NCBI RefSeq assembly: GCF_049347105.1
Contig: NZ_CP186334.1
Location: 4,278,001 to 4,342,000, forward strand
Direction of reading: 5' to 3'
DNA from: Gaoshiqia hydrogeniformans
GTDB lineage: Bacteria > Bacteroidota > Bacteroidia > Bacteroidales > Prolixibacteraceae
Length of the DNA stretch: 64,000 nt
The notes below the pieces were generated by a model. It searched no databases. It was not told where the DNA came from and saw only the letters and a program-made list of their open reading frames with translations. Both the position numbers and the translations under genes were made by a program. Each line of letters opens with the position of its first letter. Position 1 is the stretch's first letter. Positions 61,587 to 64,000 of this stretch are shown here, piece by piece.

Positions 61587-62936
61587 TTATTTGATCCAGC
61601 CTTTAAACTTGAAATTACAGTTCATGTAGGTTTCGTCAATACGAATATACGTTTTTGCCTGCTGTTCCGAAATCCACTTACTCAGCGTTTCTTCCCGTTT
61701 TTTTTCCAGGAATAGTTCACTTAGAAGCTGATAGTCGTCCTGCAGGTTGGCTTTATGTTCCTTCGATTGACTGATTAGTTTAACAACTTTATAAACCGGG
61801 CGTTGTTTGTCGTCAATCGTCAGGAACGGATCTGAGATCTCATTTTCCTTCATTTTAGCCAACACTTTACTGACATCAGGATCGAGTTCATCTTTTTTCC
61901 ATTTCGACGACATGGTGTAGGGGTTGATGGCCACACCGCCGCCGTTCCGCGAATTTTTGTCGCCCGAAAAGCGCATGGCTGCATTCTCGAAGGTGATTTC
62001 ATTTTTCCTGATTTTGCTGGCGAGACTGTCAAGCTGACTGGAGGTTTTTGCCATTGCCTGGGGGTTAGGCTTGGGGATGATGATGATGTGACGGGTATTT
62101 ACCTGTTCTCCTTTGCGGTCGATCAACTGGATGATATGGTAGCCAAATTCACTTTTCACGACGTTCGATACCCGGTCGCCCCGCAGGTTAAAAGCAGCGG
62201 CTGCATATGCCTGGTCGAGCTGGGCTCGGCCCATGTAACCCAGCTCTCCGCCGTTGGGAGCGGAGGGGTCTTCGGAATAAAGGACGGCCAGGGTAGCAAA
62301 GTTTTCGCCATCTTCAATTCGTTTTTTGAATTCGCGAAGGCGGGCTTTAATGGCATTTTCTTCCTCCAGTTCAATAGGAGGATACAGGCTGATCTGGGCA
62401 TATTCAACCTGGGGCGCAACCTGCGGAATTTCTTCGTTTTTCATATTCCGAAAGTTGTAACGGACCTCGGCCGGCGTAATGGAAACAGTTCCAATGATTT
62501 TATTGCGCATCTGGTTGGTCATGAGTTGGTTGCGGATAACTTCCTCCAGACTGGCCTTAATTTGCATGATCGGCTTTTTGAAATAATTTTCAACGGCTTT
62601 TTCCGACCCCAGGTTTTTTATAAAGTATTGCATCCGCTGGTCGAGTTGCTGGTTCAGCTGGCTGTCGGTTACCTCGATGGTGGTATCCAGTTCGGCCTCG
62701 GCAATTAATAATTTTTCAATCAGGAATTCTTCCAGGATCTCACACTTCATATCGCCGTCCGAAGCGATTCCTTGTGCCTGGTTCTGCATGTACATGGCTT
62801 CAATGTCCGATTTCATAATGATATTGCTGCCCACGACAGAAACAATATGATCAATCATTTTGTCTTGCGCATAAACAGCTGAAACGCTTGTGAGCATATA
62901 CAGGGCAATGAAAGCGGCGAATACTTTTCTGAACAT
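61587..62936 (-). CDS. surA: SurA-like periplasmic peptidyl-prolyl isomerase
   Basis: A 449-residue exported foldase. A signal peptide (MFRKVFAAFIALYMLTSVSAVYAQ) precedes a SurA N-terminal chaperone domain (about 25-170, with VVGSNIIMKSDIE) and two parvulin domains (VEYAQISLYPP near 180 with GGELGYMGRAQLDQAYAAAAF; TRHIIIIPKPNP near 284 with NGGGVAINPY). It helps fold outer-membrane proteins. It sits 6 bp after a parvulin-like lipoprotein gene, so the two are cotranscribed with moxR and the ostA-like gene. Confidence 0.93.
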   Translation of the reverse strand: MFRKVFAAFIALYMLTSVSAVYAQDKMIDHIVSVVGSNIIMKSDIEAMYMQNQAQGIASDGDMKCEILEEFLIEKLLIAEAELDTTIEVTDSQLNQQLDQRMQYFIKNLGSEKAVENYFKKPIMQIKASLEEVIRNQLMTNQMRNKIIGTVSITPAEVRYNFRNMKNEEIPQVAPQVEYAQISLYPPIELEEENAIKARLREFKKRIEDGENFATLAVLYSEDPSAPNGGELGYMGRAQLDQAYAAAAFNLRGDRVSNVVKSEFGYHIIQLIDRKGEQVNTRHIIIIPKPNPQAMAKTSSQLDSLASKIRKNEITFENAAMRFSGDKNSRNGGGVAINPYTMSSKWKKDELDPDVSKVLAKMKENEISDPFLTIDDKQRPVYKVVKLISQSKEHKANLQDDYQLLSELFLEKKREETLSKWISEQQAKTYIRIDETYMNCNFKFKGWIK

Positions 62937-62942
62937 ATCTGT

Positions 62943-63794
62943 CTATTTTTGAATATTATAAATTTTAAACTTATTCGATGCTAAACCTTCTTTGTAAATA
63001 TCGTTTTCGATATTTCTCAGAAACTTCACTTTACGTTGGTTCAGAATAATGTTCCTGATATCGGATTCGATATACTCAACCGGGGCAATTTGTCCCTGGA
63101 GGCGAAAATCGCGGATACAAATAAAGTAATAATAATCTGTATCACTACTTTCTATAAACTTGTTTCTTCTTAAAAATCGTTCCTCGTCTGTAATTTCGTC
63201 GGGTATTTGGGCGAGGATTGTTGTCGAATTAATCCACTTATCATCAAACCGGTCGTAGGCTTTGGCATATTGAATGCTGTATTCGTCGAGCTGCGCGAGT
63301 TTCAGCGGATCATTATCCAGACAAAGATTTTTAATGATCTCTGGATTGGCAACCTCAATCGGGGTTTTTAAAAATACGGCTTTTACGATGTTGTTTTTCA
63401 GGATATATTCCTGTTGATGTTCCCGGAAATACTGTTCAATATCCTCTGCTTTCACGACAGTATCCATCTTTTGGGCCATGAGTTCTTTCTTGTAACGGTA
63501 GGTGATTAACGAGTTGCGGTACTCTTTCAGTTCTTTATCTACATTTTTTTGCTCCGGTGTCAGGTTTTGTTCGGCGTTTAAAATAACCAATTCGGTGCGT
63601 ACCCACCTTTTTACAAAATCGTCAACCCACAGGGTGCTGTCCGCTTCAGACAGGTTTTCCGGTAGAATTTGTTTGACATCTTCCAGGTAAAGAAAACTCT
63701 CATTAACCTGGGCCAAAGGCGTCAGGTTGGGTTTTTCCTGTTGGCACGCTGAAAGCACAATCATTAAAATAATAACCTTCCACTCGTTTGCCAT
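62943..63794 (-). CDS. Parvulin-like periplasmic lipoprotein
   Basis: A 283-residue lipoprotein. From the ATG at 63794 the signal is MANEWKVIILMIVLSAC with the lipobox LSAC (Cys17). It is related to the SurA/PpiC group in its N-terminal helical chaperone-like part (residues about 30-150), but I see no clear parvulin active-site residues, so it may be a chaperone without isomerase activity. A longer frame from 63890 would place 32 residues before the signal. It is in the same operon as surA. Confidence 0.8.
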   Translation of the reverse strand: MANEWKVIILMIVLSACQQEKPNLTPLAQVNESFLYLEDVKQILPENLSEADSTLWVDDFVKRWVRTELVILNAEQNLTPEQKNVDKELKEYRNSLITYRYKKELMAQKMDTVVKAEDIEQYFREHQQEYILKNNIVKAVFLKTPIEVANPEIIKNLCLDNDPLKLAQLDEYSIQYAKAYDRFDDKWINSTTILAQIPDEITDEERFLRRNKFIESSDTDYYYFICIRDFRLQGQIAPVEYIESDIRNIILNQRKVKFLRNIENDIYKEGLASNKFKIYNIQK

Positions 63795-63922
63795 GCAAAA
63801 TCCATGTAGGTTTAAAACCGGTCCTTTACACATTCTTACCAATCTTACCGGTGTAAATTTAAGTTGTTTTATCATGTTTTTTCTTTTCATCTGTTCTGAA
63901 CGCTCAACCTGGTGCCCCTGAA

Positions 63923-64000
63923 TTAAACAGGCTTAACGGTTTTCAGGATATTCCTGTTTACTTTTATTTTATACTTTTTTCTGAGTTGCTTTACCCATTC
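63923..64000 (-). CDS. C-terminal end of a further parvulin-type protein (5' end outside window)
   Basis: The leftward frame is open from the window edge to a TAA at 63923-63925. The 25 visible residues end EWVKQLRKKYKIKV-type, then NRNILKTVKPV. This type of basic ending is seen on the large PpiC-like protein that heads parvulin clusters in Bacteroidota. Only the tail is in the window, so the call rests on context and style. Confidence 0.55.
   Translation of the reverse strand, partial: EWVKQLRKKYKIKVNRNILKTVKPV

Noticed and set aside
62088..62708. 206-residue rightward frame opposite surA
   Set aside because: Antisense shadow of surA.

Overview
The window looks like a chromosomal segment from a member of the Bacteroidota, probably an anaerobic or microaerobic environmental lineage such as the Marinilabiliales; the order is my inference. 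The evidence is several intergenic matches to the Bacteroidota promoter -7 element TAnnTTTG, a six-gene Rnf operon, a periplasmic PPIase/MoxR/OstA-like cluster, many Bacteroidota-style lipoproteins and a TonB-dependent receptor with a carboxypeptidase-like N-terminal domain. I found no rRNA, tRNA or CRISPR array.

Layout: 1-430 is the 3' end of dinB. 449-4588 is a uronate catabolism locus: a LacI regulator divergent from kduI-kduD and a DUF4861 lipoprotein. 4737-9616 holds an apparently inactive PafA-like phosphatase, a small secreted protein, mltG and a flavodiiron protein. 9723-12756 is uxaBA, which feeds the same intermediate (2-keto-3-deoxygluconate) as KduI/KduD. 13136-16823 holds a small envelope protein, an SGNH esterase with a structured leader, and transketolase. 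16984-31010 is mostly housekeeping (serA, prfC, rplS, guaB) mixed with a patatin/beta-barrel protein, a GH16-like protein with a broken catalytic motif, two DUF2179 membrane proteins, a C69 dipeptidase and a flavin reductase-rubredoxin fusion that could be the redox partner of the flavodiiron protein. 31146-37104 holds a propeller lipoprotein, a three-gene creD locus with its own regulator, and a phosphotriesterase-like lipoprotein.

37289-43546 is the most accessory part: AT-rich small genes including one broken by a stop codon, heptamer repeat arrays, a secreted esterase, and an IS91-like element made of a tyrosine recombinase plus a Y2 HUH transposase, inserted only a few bases upstream of the esterase start. 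43661-46639 is a TonB-dependent receptor with a His-rich membrane protein. 46740-48932 holds murB, a tiny lipoprotein and an ftsE-type ATPase. 49321-54874 is rseC-rnfBCDGEA, with a dense set of palindromes further upstream. 55181-59029 holds recG, an orphan ABC ATPase coupled to a PduO-type adenosyltransferase, and a small acidic protein. 59077-64000 is a complete envelope-biogenesis cluster read leftwards: a parvulin (partial), a parvulin-like lipoprotein, SurA, MoxR and an OstA-like protein.

The most unusual signals are regulatory or degenerate rather than a new gene cassette: paired ACTTTG-N5-CAAAGT operators around the creD locus, a palindrome cluster upstream of rnf that shares a 12-mer with the kdu operator, a three-way-junction leader upstream of the SGNH gene, three intergenic arrays that all have a 7-bp period, two predicted pseudoenzymes, and an IMP dehydrogenase that appears collinear with the parasite Tritrichomonas foetus enzyme.
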